Shown: positions 52,136-60,454 of the stretch, one piece after another
Layout of the letters: each line of letters opens with the position of its first letter
Position numbering within the stretch: the first letter of the stretch is position 1
NCBI RefSeq assembly: GCF_039537875.1
Contig: NZ_BAABBI010000003.1
Location: 1-64,000, forward strand
DNA from: Corallibacter vietnamensis
Lineage (GTDB): Bacteria; Bacteroidota; Bacteroidia; Flavobacteriales; Flavobacteriaceae
Length of the DNA stretch: 64,000 bases
Reading direction: 5' to 3'
Notes under the pieces: model-generated
What the model saw: the letters and a program-made list of their open reading frames with translations, nothing else
Told to the model about the DNA's origin: nothing
Databases searched by the model: none
Translations under genes and position numbers: made by a program

Positions 52136-52505
52136 ATTCCCAAGTTATTTTTTGAATTGTAACAATGCTATCACAGTTTTCAACTGTTATAGACACATTT
52201 TTATTCTCAATATCCTTTTCAATAGCATATAGACCGCAAGGTTCATGTCTGGTATCACTATTAGAAAAATTCACATCACCTTTCTTTAATATGGTGTGTA
52301 AAGTTGTTGAGTCTATTTTTTTGTTAAGGATATCTTGTTGAACGATTTCGCTGTAAACAAAACGTTTAGAGTTTATGTTTTTAATTACACGAGCTTCAGG
52401 GCCATAATCGCATGACACATCTTTGCCATTAAGAAAGAAGGCTAAAATAACCAAGCCTATTGAAAAACCTCCAAGATAAAAACCTATACGGTGTATTAAT
52501 TTCAT
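52134..52505 (-). CDS. Small membrane-anchored protein, DUF4258-like
   Basis: A 123-residue protein with one N-terminal hydrophobic segment (about residues 7-25, FYLGGFSIGLVILAFFL), a conserved Cys in DVSCDYGPEARVIKNI, and a periplasmic part with HTILKKGDVNFSNSDTRHEPCGLYAIE that resembles DUF4258 proteins found next to ald in flavobacteria. It starts 3 bases after the ald stop, so it belongs to the ald operon. Function unknown; the two cysteines could form a disulfide. Confidence 0.62.
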   Translation of the reverse strand: MKLIHRIGFYLGGFSIGLVILAFFLNGKDVSCDYGPEARVIKNINSKRFVYSEIVQQDILNKKIDSTTLHTILKKGDVNFSNSDTRHEPCGLYAIEKDIENKNVSITVENCDSIVTIQKITWE

Positions 52506-52508
52506 GAA

Positions 52509-53708
52509 TTAGAAAATAAGTAAATTGATATCACTATGCTTTAAATCGAACCATTCACCAACAGATTTATTGGTTAAAATTCCGTGATAAAAATACAACC
52601 CATTTTTTAAACCTTTGTCAAAACGTAGAGAATTTTCTAATCCACCATCATCAGCAATTTTTAATAAATAAGGCGTAAATATATTACTTATTGATATAGA
52701 GGCAGATCTAGAGTATCTAGCAGGGATATTAGGTACGCAATAATGTGTAACGCCATGCTTTATAAATGTAGGATGCTTGTGAGTTGTTACTTCACTGGTT
52801 TCAAAGCAACCTCCCATATCAATACTGACATCTATAACAACAGCACCTTTTTTCATGTTGCTCACCATACTGTCGTTTACTAAAATAGGAGCTCTGTTTT
52901 TGCCTCGAACAGCGCCTATAGCAACATCACAGCGCTTTAATGCTTTTGATAAATTTTTAGGTTGTAATGTTGACGTAAAAATTGTGCGTCCTAAATTGGT
53001 TTGTATACAACGTAATTTTGTTATAGAGTTATCAAAAACTTTGACATTAGCACCAAGCCCAATAGCACTTCTGGCTGCAAATTCTCCAACAGTACCAGCC
53101 CCTAAAATAACAACTTCAACAGGAGGTACACCACTGATGTTTCCAAACATTAACCCGTTGCCATTATTTACGTTGCTTAACAACTCCGAAGCAATCAGAA
53201 CAGAGGCTGTTCCTGCTATTTCACTTAATGATCTAACTGCTGGATATGTACCATCTTCATCTCTAATAAACTCAAAAGCCAGTGCTGTAATACGTTTAGC
53301 CGCAAGTGTTTCAAAGTATTTTTTACTTTGAGTTTTAAGTTGTAATGCAGAAATAAGAATGGCTTGCGGATTAATAAGTTGAATTTGATCTAGAGTAGGA
53401 GGTTCTACCTTTAGAATCATGGGACAAGCATAAACTTTTGCAGTATCTTTTGTTATTTCAGCTCCAGCTTCACTATAATCTTTATCACTAAAATTAGCGC
53501 CCTTTCCTGCTTCAGACTCCATAAGTACGCGATGCCCGTTACCTACTAATGCCGAAACGGCATCGGGAGTTAGGCAAACTCGCTTTTCTTGAAAAGCAGT
53601 TTCTTTAGGAATTCCTATAAATAACGAACTTTTATGTTTTAAAATTTCAAGTGTTTCCTCTTGTGGAATAAGCTGTTGCTTGGTGAAAGGAGATAAAGGT
53701 TTAGACAT
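52509..53708 (-). CDS. ald: Alanine dehydrogenase
   Basis: A 399-residue AlaDH/PNT-family enzyme. GIPKETAFQEKRVCLTPDAV is the start of the catalytic domain, with Lys and Arg substrate ligands; EVVILGAGTVGEFAARSAIGLGANVKVFDNS is the NAD-binding fold; and IDVSIDMGGCFETSE and THYCVPNIPARYSRSAS follow. It interconverts alanine and pyruvate with NAD, in nitrogen assimilation or alanine use. It is shorter than transhydrogenase alpha subunits and lacks their extra features, so it is AlaDH rather than PntA. The N-terminus has about 25 residues more than typical AlaDH, a common feature in this phylum. Confidence 0.88.
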   Translation of the reverse strand: MSKPLSPFTKQQLIPQEETLEILKHKSSLFIGIPKETAFQEKRVCLTPDAVSALVGNGHRVLMESEAGKGANFSDKDYSEAGAEITKDTAKVYACPMILKVEPPTLDQIQLINPQAILISALQLKTQSKKYFETLAAKRITALAFEFIRDEDGTYPAVRSLSEIAGTASVLIASELLSNVNNGNGLMFGNISGVPPVEVVILGAGTVGEFAARSAIGLGANVKVFDNSITKLRCIQTNLGRTIFTSTLQPKNLSKALKRCDVAIGAVRGKNRAPILVNDSMVSNMKKGAVVIDVSIDMGGCFETSEVTTHKHPTFIKHGVTHYCVPNIPARYSRSASISISNIFTPYLLKIADDGGLENSLRFDKGLKNGLYFYHGILTNKSVGEWFDLKHSDINLLIF

Positions 53709-53773
53709 TTTTTTGACTGGTTAATTCAATAAGTCAAATTACGAATAAATTTTTGAATGATTTGTAAACCTTT

Positions 53774-54319
53774 TTAAAAATACTGCTTGATTTTTCCCCA
53801 TAATGACGTGGGTTTAATTTTGAACTCATCTTCAAGCTCTTCCATAGACTTATCAACTGTGTTTATTTTATTAAACATTTGTGCTCGTATTAGATAAATG
53901 GAAGGAATAACTATTGCCATTATAGGAAGTAGATATAACAGTTCGTTTTGATCTGCAAAAGACAAATCATCATTAAGAATAATGACTATTTGGTAAATAA
54001 ACATAGCAATTGGAACCAGTAAAGAGTGGTACCACCAATGACGACAGGTAAAGAACCATATAATCATTAAAAATAATGGGATTGTCTTACTGGCAAGTGT
54101 CCAAGCTAAAACAAATACACTTTCGTAATATTCGCTAGTATATGTAAATAGAAAAGTGTTCCAGACTTTTGTGTCTGGAACACTTTCGTAAATGTTAAAT
54201 AAAAAGGGAGTTGCAGATATTAATGTTGCTATTATACTCCCAAAGATTAAAGACTTAACCTCTGCCTTGTCCTGGAACTTTAATCCTTCTTTTTTCGATT
54301 TCTGTTGTTTGTTGTCCAT
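53774..54319 (-). CDS. Four-helix membrane protein, partner of the small exported peptide
   Basis: A 181-residue protein with a charged N-terminus (DNKQQKSKKEG), four hydrophobic segments (about residues 25-44, 70-95, 99-120 and 127-145) and a cytoplasmic C-terminal tail. No family is recognised. Its ATG lies within the 49-residue gene upstream, overlapping it by 65 bases in another frame, which suggests coupled translation and a joint function. It may be an envelope protein under two-component control, given the promoter described upstream. Function unknown. Confidence 0.68.
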   Translation of the reverse strand: MDNKQQKSKKEGLKFQDKAEVKSLIFGSIIATLISATPFLFNIYESVPDTKVWNTFLFTYTSEYYESVFVLAWTLASKTIPLFLMIIWFFTCRHWWYHSLLVPIAMFIYQIVIILNDDLSFADQNELLYLLPIMAIVIPSIYLIRAQMFNKINTVDKSMEELEDEFKIKPTSLWGKIKQYF

Positions 54320-54404
54320 CTAGGTCAATTAGGTTTGTTGCTTGAGCTGTGAACAACATTCCACCAAATATTGCTATTGCAATTACATACTTTTTAGTTT
54401 TCAT
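54255..54404 (-). CDS. Small exported protein, 49 residues
   Basis: A short minus-strand frame begins ATG at 54404 and stops TAA at 54255. The product opens with a signal peptide (MKTKKYVIAIAIFGGMLFTA, then QA) followed by a mature part of about 27 residues (starting TNLIDLDGQQTTEIEKRRIK). It has a -7 box at 54434-54441 (TACTTTTG, minus strand) 29 bases upstream and three phased direct repeats beyond it. Its end overlaps the next gene by 65 bases in a different frame. Short exported peptides with a similar basic EKRRIKVP-type tail occur in other flavobacteria, from memory. Function unknown. Confidence 0.6.
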   Translation of the reverse strand: MKTKKYVIAIAIFGGMLFTAQATNLIDLDGQQTTEIEKRRIKVPGQGRG

Positions 54405-54433
54405 AATTATAAGGGATTAATTAATTAATACCC

Positions 54434-54491
54434 CAAAAGTATATGAGAAGTATGTATGTTAAAAGACCGAAATGTTAAAAAAATGTTAAAA
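54434..54491 (-). promoter_or_regulatory. Promoter with three phased direct repeats
   Basis: On the plus strand ATGTTAAAA occurs at 54456-54464, 54472-54480 and 54483-54491 (minus-strand TTTTAACAT). Spacings are 16 and 11 bases, the 11-base step being typical of OmpR/PhoB-type response-regulator boxes. They lie just upstream of the minus-strand -7 box at 54434-54441, in position for activation. A further hairpin, TTACGG-TTTTT-CCGTAA, lies at 54514-54530. Confidence 0.55.
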
Positions 54492-54584
54492 CAGGATGTT
54501 TTCGGTTTTTTAGTTACGGTTTTTCCGTAATCAGGTGTTTTTTTTGTTCTTATTTTCTATAATTAGCTCTTAATTAATTGTTTA

Positions 54585-55010
54585 TTAATGGTTCAATCTA
54601 ATGTTTCTATAATTATTTTTAGAAGCTGATATACTTATTTTTTCAGAATCATCAGGAATTATACTTTCTATAATTTCAGGCCATTCTATAATAACCCAGC
54701 TTCCGGAATATAAATATTCTTCTATTCCAAAATTATATGCCTCTTCAAGACTTTCAATGCGATACAAATCAAAATGATAAATTTTATCATTCTTTAAAAC
54801 ATATTCATTTACAATAGAATAGGTTGGGCTTTGTACTTCATCTTCACAACCTAGTTGTTTTGCCAGCGATCTAATAAGCGTTGTTTTTCCAACACCCATT
54901 TCTCCATAAAGCAAAATAACCTTGCTTTTAAAATTAGCTAATAATGCTTGAGCTATAGCTTCTATATCTTGAAGGTTGTAATCTCTTTGCATCTTGTTCA
55001 TTAATATCAT
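54585..55010 (-). CDS. tsaE: tRNA N6-threonylcarbamoyladenosine synthesis ATPase
   Basis: A 141-residue P-loop protein of the TsaE family. Walker A is GEMGVGKTT at about residues 36-44, preceded by KSKVILLY; SPTYSIVNEY is the switch I-like segment, YHFDLYRIESLEEA holds the Walker B Asp, and VIIEWPE is the typical motif. With TsaB, TsaC and TsaD it makes t6A37 in ANN-decoding tRNAs. The true start could be the ATG at 54992 (MQRDYN); the two upstream ATGs add six residues. It lies 74 bases downstream of porX, a common order in flavobacteria. Confidence 0.94.
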   Translation of the reverse strand: MILMNKMQRDYNLQDIEAIAQALLANFKSKVILLYGEMGVGKTTLIRSLAKQLGCEDEVQSPTYSIVNEYVLKNDKIYHFDLYRIESLEEAYNFGIEEYLYSGSWVIIEWPEIIESIIPDDSEKISISASKNNYRNIRLNH

Positions 55011-55084
55011 GCAATTATAATGATTTATATTTAAAATTACTAACTAAAAATGTATTTCATCGGATTTATTTGCATTACATGGAA

Positions 55085-56638
55085 TTATTTGGGACTCAAT
55101 ACTATAAAAGGAATAATCATCTCTTCTAGAGATACGCCTCCATGCTGATATGTGTTTCTGTAATAGCTAACATAGTGATTGTAGTTATTTGGGTAAGCAA
55201 AAAACAAATCGTTTTTAGCAAAAATGAATGAACTACTCATAGTTAATGCTGGTAAATGAATACTTTTTGGGTTTTTAGCAACTAAAACATCTTTGTTTTC
55301 ATATGTTAAGCTTCTACCTGTTTTATAGCGCAGGTTTAGGCTTGTGTCTTTATCTCCTATAACTTTTGAAGGGTTCTTTACATTAATGGTTCCGTGATCT
55401 GTTGTAAGAATGAGTTTAAAGCCAAGTTGTTGTGCTTGCTGTATCATTTCTAAAAGTGGCGAGTTTTTAAACCAACTTAAAGTGAGAGATCGATAAGCTT
55501 TGTCGTTTGATGCTAACTCTTTTACAACATCCATTTCTGTTTTGGAGTGTGAGAGCATATCTACAAAGTTGTAAACAACTACGGTAAGATCGTTTTCTTT
55601 TAATCCTTTAAAATTATCTACGAGTTTTTTTCCGTTTTTTAAGTTTGTTACTTTGTAGTATTCATGCTTTAAATGTGATAAACCTAAACGTTTCATTTGC
55701 GCTTCAAGAAACTCTGCTTCATGCAAATTTTTACCACCTTCATCAGTGTCATTTTTCCACAAGTCTGGATGCATTTGCTCCATATCGCTTGGCATTAAAC
55801 CAGAGAATATAGCGTTTCTAGCGTATTGAGTAGCAGTTGGTAAAATGCTAAAAAAAGGTTCTTCAAGGTCTTTTTTATAATAATTATTTACAATGGGTTC
55901 AAAAGCTTTCCATTGGTCATAACGTAAATTATCAATAACAACTAAAAGTGTTGGCTGCTCTTTGCTTAATTCAGGAACAATTTTATCCTTAAAAAGCGTA
56001 TGTGACATTATTGGAGCTGTTGTGTGAGGCTCAAACCAAGTAGGGTAGTTTTTGTCTATAAATTTACCAAACTGGGTGTTTGCTTCGGTTTTTTGAGATT
56101 CTAAAATTTCAAACATTCCAGAGTCTTCTATGTCTTCTAATTGCATTTCCCAATAAATAAGTTTTTGGTATAATGATGCCCACTCTTCAAAAGAATTTAC
56201 CATAGATAAATCCATAGCTATTTTTCTAAATTCTTGTTGATAATTTGAGGTTGTTTTCTCTGATACTAAACGTGAATTGTCTAAATTCTTTTTTAAACTT
56301 AAAAGAATTTGATTCGGATTTACAGGCTTTATAAGGTAATCGGCTATTTTATTACCGATAGCTTCCTCCATAATATATTCTTCTTCACTTTTGGTAATCA
56401 TTACAACAGGAAGTGTGTCTCGCTTTGCTTTTATTTCATTAAGTGTTTCTAAACCTGTAAGTCCAGGCATGTTTTCATCAAGAAACACAATATCAAACGT
56501 TTTCTCATCAAGTGCTTCAATAGCTTCAGTACCGCTTTTGCAGGTTGTTACTTGGTAGTTTTTTTTCTCTAGAAAGAGTATATGGGGTTTTAATAAATCA
56601 ATTTCATCGTCAACCCAAAGAATATTTATATTGTTCAT
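55085..56638 (-). CDS. porX: PorX: response regulator with PglZ (phosphatase-fold) domain
   Basis: A 517-residue protein. Residues 1-120 are a receiver domain with Asp10, Asp11 and the phosphoacceptor Asp54 (IVFLDENMPGLTG), Thr in VVMITKSEEEYI and Lys in DYLIKPVNP. A linker of helices follows, then a PglZ-type alkaline-phosphatase-fold domain from about 200 (TLLVVIDNLRYDQWKAFEP, LILTTDHGTINVKNP). This is the architecture of PorX, which with the PorY kinase and the SigP sigma factor controls type IX secretion. It is a T9SS regulator, not a phage-defence PglZ protein. PorY is not in this window. It is divergent from the HD-domain gene. Confidence 0.92.
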   Translation of the reverse strand: MNNINILWVDDEIDLLKPHILFLEKKNYQVTTCKSGTEAIEALDEKTFDIVFLDENMPGLTGLETLNEIKAKRDTLPVVMITKSEEEYIMEEAIGNKIADYLIKPVNPNQILLSLKKNLDNSRLVSEKTTSNYQQEFRKIAMDLSMVNSFEEWASLYQKLIYWEMQLEDIEDSGMFEILESQKTEANTQFGKFIDKNYPTWFEPHTTAPIMSHTLFKDKIVPELSKEQPTLLVVIDNLRYDQWKAFEPIVNNYYKKDLEEPFFSILPTATQYARNAIFSGLMPSDMEQMHPDLWKNDTDEGGKNLHEAEFLEAQMKRLGLSHLKHEYYKVTNLKNGKKLVDNFKGLKENDLTVVVYNFVDMLSHSKTEMDVVKELASNDKAYRSLTLSWFKNSPLLEMIQQAQQLGFKLILTTDHGTINVKNPSKVIGDKDTSLNLRYKTGRSLTYENKDVLVAKNPKSIHLPALTMSSSFIFAKNDLFFAYPNNYNHYVSYYRNTYQHGGVSLEEMIIPFIVLSPK

Positions 56639-56639
56639 G

Positions 56640-56647
56640 TATATTTG
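56640..56647 (+). promoter_or_regulatory. -7 promoter element of the HD-domain gene
   Basis: TATATTTG matches TAnnTTTG and starts 2 bases beyond the porX start codon, 27 bases before the proposed TTG start. Confidence 0.55.
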
Positions 56648-56674
56648 TTTATAATTAATGTAATATAATTAAGC

Positions 56675-57904
56675 TTGCAGACAAAAAACAAACTTAAAAT
56701 ATTTAACGACCCAATTTACGGATTTATTACCATTCCTAATTCGTTAATTTTTGATTTAATAGAGCACAAATACTTTCAGCGTTTAAGGCGAATTTCTCAA
56801 ATGGGAATGTCTTATTTAGTTTATCCAGGAGCTCATCACACTAGATTTCATCATGCTATAGGTTGTATGCATCTTATGCAAAAGGCAGTTCAAGTACTTC
56901 GTTTTAAGGGTGTTGATGTGTCTTCTGAAGAAGAAAACGCTTTGTATGTTGCTATTCTTTTACATGATATAGGGCATGGACCTTTTTCTCATGCTATGGA
57001 ACACAGTATTGTAAGTGGTGTTTCACATGAGGAAATTTCAATGCTTTTTATGGAGGCTTTAAATAAAGAATTTAACGGAAGTTTAACGCTTGCTATCAAT
57101 ATATTTAAAGGTGAATATCACAGACCTTTTTTATGTTCGTTGATTTCTAGCCAGTTTGACATGGATCGAGCAGATTATTTAAAACGCGATAGTTTTTATA
57201 CAGGAGTAGCAGAAGGAAACATTAACAGTGAGCGTTTAATAACTATGCTAAATGTGGTAAATGATGAGCTGGTTGTTGAAGAAAAAGGTATTTATAGTGT
57301 AGAAAAGTTTTTGCTTGCTAGGCGCTTAATGTACTGGCAAGTATACTTGCATAAAACAAGTTTGGTTGCAGAACAGTTACTTACAAGAGTCCTGCAAAGA
57401 GCTAAAGAATTAACCAGTCAAGGATATACATTAGAAGCTAGTAAACCGCTTCAGTTCTTTTTAGAAAACGATATTTCTATTTCAAATTTTGATGAGTCTG
57501 TTTTAAAAACATTTTCTATGCTTGATGATTATGATATTGTATCAGCAATGAAATCTTGGCAAACTCATGAAGATTTTGTGCTTCGCAATTTATGTGATAT
57601 GATAATTAATAGGCAGCTTTTAAAAATTAAAATCAAAAACAAACCTATTAAAGAAAAGCTGAAGGAGAAACATCTAGAAAAGTTAATAAACACCTATGGT
57701 ATAACCAGTGGAGAAGCTGAATATTTTGTTTTTACAGGTTCTATATTTAACCAAGCTTATCAGTTAGAATCAACGCAAATAAATATGTTGCACAAATCTG
57801 GAAAAATAGAAAATATAGTTAAGGCTTCAGATCAGCTAAATTTAAAAGCGCTATCAAAACCTGTGCTTAAATATTTTATATGTTATCCAAAAGTTAAAAT
57901 GTGA
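56675..57904 (+). CDS. HD-domain hydrolase (dNTPase-like)
   Basis: A 409-residue HD-superfamily protein. Metal and catalytic residues are in TRFHHAIGCMHLM, ILLHDIGHGPFSHAME (His97-Asp98) and SSQFDMDRADYLKRDSFYTG. This matches the deoxynucleotide triphosphohydrolase-like HD proteins common in Bacteroidota, though activity on dNTPs is not established for this branch. The start appears to be TTG: an in-frame stop lies just upstream (56666-56668), the next ATG would remove the conserved NDPIYGFITIP segment, and homologues begin at this place. It shares a 36-base spacer with porX. Confidence 0.87.
   Translation: MQTKNKLKIFNDPIYGFITIPNSLIFDLIEHKYFQRLRRISQMGMSYLVYPGAHHTRFHHAIGCMHLMQKAVQVLRFKGVDVSSEEENALYVAILLHDIGHGPFSHAMEHSIVSGVSHEEISMLFMEALNKEFNGSLTLAINIFKGEYHRPFLCSLISSQFDMDRADYLKRDSFYTGVAEGNINSERLITMLNVVNDELVVEEKGIYSVEKFLLARRLMYWQVYLHKTSLVAEQLLTRVLQRAKELTSQGYTLEASKPLQFFLENDISISNFDESVLKTFSMLDDYDIVSAMKSWQTHEDFVLRNLCDMIINRQLLKIKIKNKPIKEKLKEKHLEKLINTYGITSGEAEYFVFTGSIFNQAYQLESTQINMLHKSGKIENIVKASDQLNLKALSKPVLKYFICYPKVKM
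56689..56696 (-). promoter_or_regulatory. -7 promoter element of porX
   Basis: Minus-strand TAAGTTTG lies inside the first codons of the HD-domain gene, 51 bases from the porX start. The two divergent promoters therefore overlap. Confidence 0.45.
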
Positions 57905-57915
57905 TACATTTTTTC

Positions 57916-57923
57916 TATTTTTG
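57916..57923 (+). promoter_or_regulatory. -7 promoter element of the lpx operon
   Basis: TATTTTTG matches TAnnTTTG and ends 6 bases before the lpxD ATG, so the transcript would be almost leaderless. Confidence 0.45.
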
Positions 57924-57929
57924 CCATTA

Positions 57930-58961
57930 ATGAATTTTACAGCAAAACAAATAGCAGGAATTTTAGAAGGCGACATTGTTGGTGATCCAGATGTTGAAGT
58001 TTCTAAACTATCTAAAATAGAGGAAGGTACAAAAGGATCTTTAACCTTTTTAGCCAATCCAAAATATACATCTTACATTTATACAACTGAAGCTTCTATT
58101 ACAATCGTTAATAAGAGTTTTATACCAGACAATACTTTAAATAATACAACATTGATTAAAGTAGAAGATGCCTATAAATCTTTTTCAAAACTGTTAGAGT
58201 ATTACAATCAAGTAAAGCTTAACAAAGTTGGTATAGATAACGTAACTTCCATATCAGATTCAGCAACATTAGGAGAAAATATTTATGTAGGAGCTTTCAC
58301 TTACATAGGAGACAATGTTGTTATAGGAAATAATGTTAAAATATTTCCAAACACCTATATAGGTGATAATGTAGTAATAGGAGATAATACCATTGTTTTT
58401 TCTGGAGCAAAAATTTATTCAGAATGTACTATTGGTAATTATTGTGTTATTAATTCAGGTGCTATTATTGGGGCTGACGGTTTTGGTTTTGCACCTAATG
58501 AGAGTGGAGAATATAGTAAAGTACCTCAAATAGGTAATGTTATTATTGAAGACTATGTTGATATTGGTGCAGCCACAACAATAGACCGAGCTACATTGGG
58601 CTCAACTATTATAAGAAAAGGTGTTAAACTTGACAACCAAATACAAATTGCTCACAATGTTGAGATAGGTAAAAACACCGTTATTGCTGCTCAAACAGGA
58701 ATTGCAGGATCTACCAAAATAGGTGAAAATTGCCAAATTGGAGGTCAAGTAGGTATTGTAGGGCACTTAACCATAGGTAATAATGTAAAAATACAAGCAC
58801 AATCAGGAATAGGTAGAAATATAAAAGATAATGAAGTGCTTCAAGGTTCACCAGCATTAAGTTATGGTGATTACAACAAATCTTATGTGTATTTCAAAAA
58901 CCTGCCTAAAATTGTAAAAAATTTAAATGATTTAGAAAAAAAAGTAAATGGGAATAATTAG
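57930..58961 (+). CDS. lpxD: UDP-3-O-acylglucosamine N-acyltransferase
   Basis: A 343-residue LpxD: N-terminal uridine-binding domain (about residues 1-100, TAKQIAGILEGDIVGDPDVEV, GSLTFLANPKYTSYI), then a left-handed beta-helix of hexapeptide repeats (100-310, GDNVVIGNNVKIF). The catalytic His is in LDNQIQIAHNVEIG, and the ADGFGFAPN loop is intact. It adds the second acyl chain to UDP-3-O-acyl-GlcN in lipid A synthesis. I chose the ATG at 57930; the TTG at 57921 overlaps the -7 box. lpxC-fabZ overlaps its end by 14 bases. Confidence 0.95.
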   Translation: MNFTAKQIAGILEGDIVGDPDVEVSKLSKIEEGTKGSLTFLANPKYTSYIYTTEASITIVNKSFIPDNTLNNTTLIKVEDAYKSFSKLLEYYNQVKLNKVGIDNVTSISDSATLGENIYVGAFTYIGDNVVIGNNVKIFPNTYIGDNVVIGDNTIVFSGAKIYSECTIGNYCVINSGAIIGADGFGFAPNESGEYSKVPQIGNVIIEDYVDIGAATTIDRATLGSTIIRKGVKLDNQIQIAHNVEIGKNTVIAAQTGIAGSTKIGENCQIGGQVGIVGHLTIGNNVKIQAQSGIGRNIKDNEVLQGSPALSYGDYNKSYVYFKNLPKIVKNLNDLEKKVNGNN

Positions 58962-60354
58962 AACGGATACAAAACAAAAAACCATAAAAAGCGAAATATC
59001 GCTAAATGGTGTTGGTTTACACACAGGTAACGAAGTAACACTTACGTTCAAGCCTGCTCCTGAAAACTTTGGTTTTGCTTTTAGACGTGTAGACCTAGAA
59101 GGTAATCCAGTAATAGAAGCAGACGCTACTTATGTTACTAATACACAAAGAGGTACTTGTTTAGAAAAAAATGGGGTAACCATTCAAACATGCGAGCATG
59201 TTTTAGCAGCATTAGTAGGTTTAGATATAGATAATGCCATATTAGAACTAGACGCTTCAGAGCCTCCAATTATGGATGGCTCATCTAAATTTTTTGTTGA
59301 AGCTCTTGAAAAAGCAGGTATCTTAGAGCAAGATGCTTTTAGGGAAGTTTATGAAGTTACTGATGTTATCTCATATACAGATGAAGAAACAGGTAGCGAA
59401 ATTTTAGTAATGCCTTCAAAAGAGTACCAAATCACTACTATGGTAGATTTTGGTACAAAAGTATTAGGAACTCAAAATGCAACGCTTAATCATATTCTTG
59501 ATTTTAAATCAGAAATATCTGATTCTAGAACATTTAGTTTTTTACATGAAATAGAAACTTTACTAGAGCACGGACTAATAAAAGGAGGAGATTTAAATAA
59601 TGCCATTGTATACGTAGACAAAGAACTGTCTCAAGAAACAATGGAAAAACTTAAAGTCGCTTTTAATAAAGATGAAATTACTGTTAAGCCTAATGGAATT
59701 TTAGATAACTTAACACTGCATTACCCAAACGAAGCAGCAAGACACAAGCTTCTAGATGTTATAGGAGATTTAGCTTTAATTAGAACACCTTTAAAAGGAA
59801 AAATTATAGCTAATAAACCAGGACATTTTGTAAATACACAATTTGCAAAAAAGATGTCTAAATTAATTAAGAACGAACGCCGAAATAATGTGCCTATCGT
59901 AGATTTGAATAAAGAGCCTTTAATGGATGTAAATCAAATCATGAACATGTTACCACACAGACAGCCTTTTTTATTAATTGATAAAATTTTTGAGCTTACA
60001 GATACAGGTGTAATAGGTATGAAAAACGTCACTATGAATGAGCCGTTTTTTGCAGGTCACTTCCCAGGGGCTCCTGTAATGCCTGGTGTTTTAATTGTTG
60101 AAGCTATGGCTCAAACAGGTGGAATACTTGTGTTAAGTACAGTTCCTGATCCTGAAAATTATCTAACATTTTTCATGAAGATAGACAATGTCAAGTTCAA
60201 ACAAAAAGTAGTTCCAGGTGACACTTTAATTTTTAAGTGTGATTTAATAACACCAATACGTCGTGGTATATGCCACATGCAAGGATACGCCTATGCAAAT
60301 GGTAAACTTTGTGCAGAAGCAGAGCTTATGGCTCAAATTTCAAAAGTAAAATAA
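58948..60354 (+). CDS. lpxC/fabZ: Fused LpxC deacetylase and FabZ dehydratase
   Basis: A 468-residue fusion, the standard form in Bacteroidota. Residues 1-310 are LpxC, the zinc deacetylase committing UDP-3-O-acyl-GlcNAc to lipid A, with zinc-site His in QTCEHVLAALVG and HKLLDVIGDLALI and the SRTFSFLHEIE segment. Residues from about 328 are FabZ, the 3-hydroxyacyl-ACP dehydratase of fatty acid synthesis, with His371 in FFAGHFPGAPVMPG and Glu385 in LIVEAMAQTGG. Fusion balances the two enzymes that compete for 3-hydroxyacyl-ACP. Overlaps lpxD by 14 bases, so translation is coupled. Confidence 0.97.
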   Translation: MGIIRTDTKQKTIKSEISLNGVGLHTGNEVTLTFKPAPENFGFAFRRVDLEGNPVIEADATYVTNTQRGTCLEKNGVTIQTCEHVLAALVGLDIDNAILELDASEPPIMDGSSKFFVEALEKAGILEQDAFREVYEVTDVISYTDEETGSEILVMPSKEYQITTMVDFGTKVLGTQNATLNHILDFKSEISDSRTFSFLHEIETLLEHGLIKGGDLNNAIVYVDKELSQETMEKLKVAFNKDEITVKPNGILDNLTLHYPNEAARHKLLDVIGDLALIRTPLKGKIIANKPGHFVNTQFAKKMSKLIKNERRNNVPIVDLNKEPLMDVNQIMNMLPHRQPFLLIDKIFELTDTGVIGMKNVTMNEPFFAGHFPGAPVMPGVLIVEAMAQTGGILVLSTVPDPENYLTFFMKIDNVKFKQKVVPGDTLIFKCDLITPIRRGICHMQGYAYANGKLCAEAELMAQISKVK

Positions 60355-60454
60355 TAATAATAAAATGAGTTAAGCTATTGTTTTACTTGAATTACACATC
60401 AAAAAAACATTTAGCCCGTGCATTTTTACCGATATATTAAAATAAAAAAACAAA

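Noticed and set aside
55085..56638. PglZ as part of a BREX or Pgl phage-defence system
   Set aside because: It is fused to a receiver domain, the PorX architecture, and no pglX, brxC or brxL gene is nearby.
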